From Pelargonium nanum (Eukaryota; Streptophyta; Magnoliopsida; Geraniales; Geraniaceae), in the NCBI GenBank assembly GCA_036897485.1, contig JAYMTF010001686.1, positions 1-21,862 on the forward strand: DNA of 21,862 bases. Direction: 5' to 3'. Positions 21,841 to 21,862 of the stretch are shown here, piece by piece. The translations under genes were made by a program, and so were the position numbers. The notes below the pieces were generated by a model that saw only the letters and a program-made list of their open reading frames with translations, did not search any database and had not been told where the DNA came from. Within the stretch, counting starts at the first letter, position 1. Each line of letters opens with the position of its first letter.

Positions 21841-21862
21841 ATATATATATATATATATATAT
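21841..21862. repeat. (AT)11 or longer microsatellite running off the right edge
   Basis: Pure alternating AT up to the last base, inside the next upstream peroxidase intron. Its full length is not visible. Confidence 0.95.

Noticed and set aside
1..21862. Bacterial-type features, CRISPR arrays, tRNA or rRNA genes
   Set aside because: No spaced repeat array, cloverleaf-type or ribosomal RNA sequence was recognised, and all coding content is intron-split plant genes.

Overview
This is nuclear genomic DNA from a flowering plant, most likely a eudicot. It is AT-rich, its genes are cut into many short exons by GT-AG introns, and its products are plant-type proteins. It also carries plant MITEs (Stowaway-like and hAT-like) and GA and AT microsatellites. 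The family or species cannot be fixed from the sequence alone. There is no bacterial, organellar or viral signal, and I saw no rRNA, tRNA or CRISPR array.

Three protein-coding genes lie head to tail, all on the minus strand. Reading in the direction of transcription, the first is a class III secretory peroxidase (stop at 20404). Only its last two exons are present, and its 5' part lies beyond the right edge. The second is SCC3, the plant STAG/SA subunit of cohesin (ATG at 19332, stop at 10713). I assembled it into 22 coding exons encoding 1,138 residues. The third is NDX (nodulin homeobox; ATG at 7342, stop at 425), with 17 coding exons encoding 946 residues plus a non-coding first exon at about 9266-9345. 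Every exon junction used below keeps the reading frame and restores the family's conserved sequence.

The non-coding space is as follows. Positions 1-424 hold the NDX 3' UTR, a poly(A) signal and a GGAATG/CATTCC-rich repeat-like stretch. The NDX leader intron (about 7350-9265) holds a clear 540-bp direct tandem duplication with a nested 40-bp duplication in one copy. Positions 9346-10712 are the NDX promoter and the SCC3 3' flank. Positions 19333-20403 are the SCC3 5' UTR and promoter and the peroxidase 3' flank, with E2F-like TTTGGCGG motifs and degenerate repeats. Positions 20811-21623 are an AT-rich peroxidase intron.

SCC3 and NDX both act on chromosomes. SCC3 is a structural clamp subunit of cohesin in mitosis and meiosis. 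NDX is a single-copy atypical homeodomain protein; in Arabidopsis it is linked to R-loop stabilisation at the FLC antisense promoter and to PRC1-type silencing. The peroxidase is an apoplastic or vacuolar enzyme with no evident link to them. I find no new gene system. The most interesting observations are a stop-free, frame-preserving 108-nt intron inside the NDX homeodomain, the local tandem duplications in leader and intron sequence, and a tiny terminal SCC3 exon whose intron carries a MITE end and would give a different C-terminus if retained.
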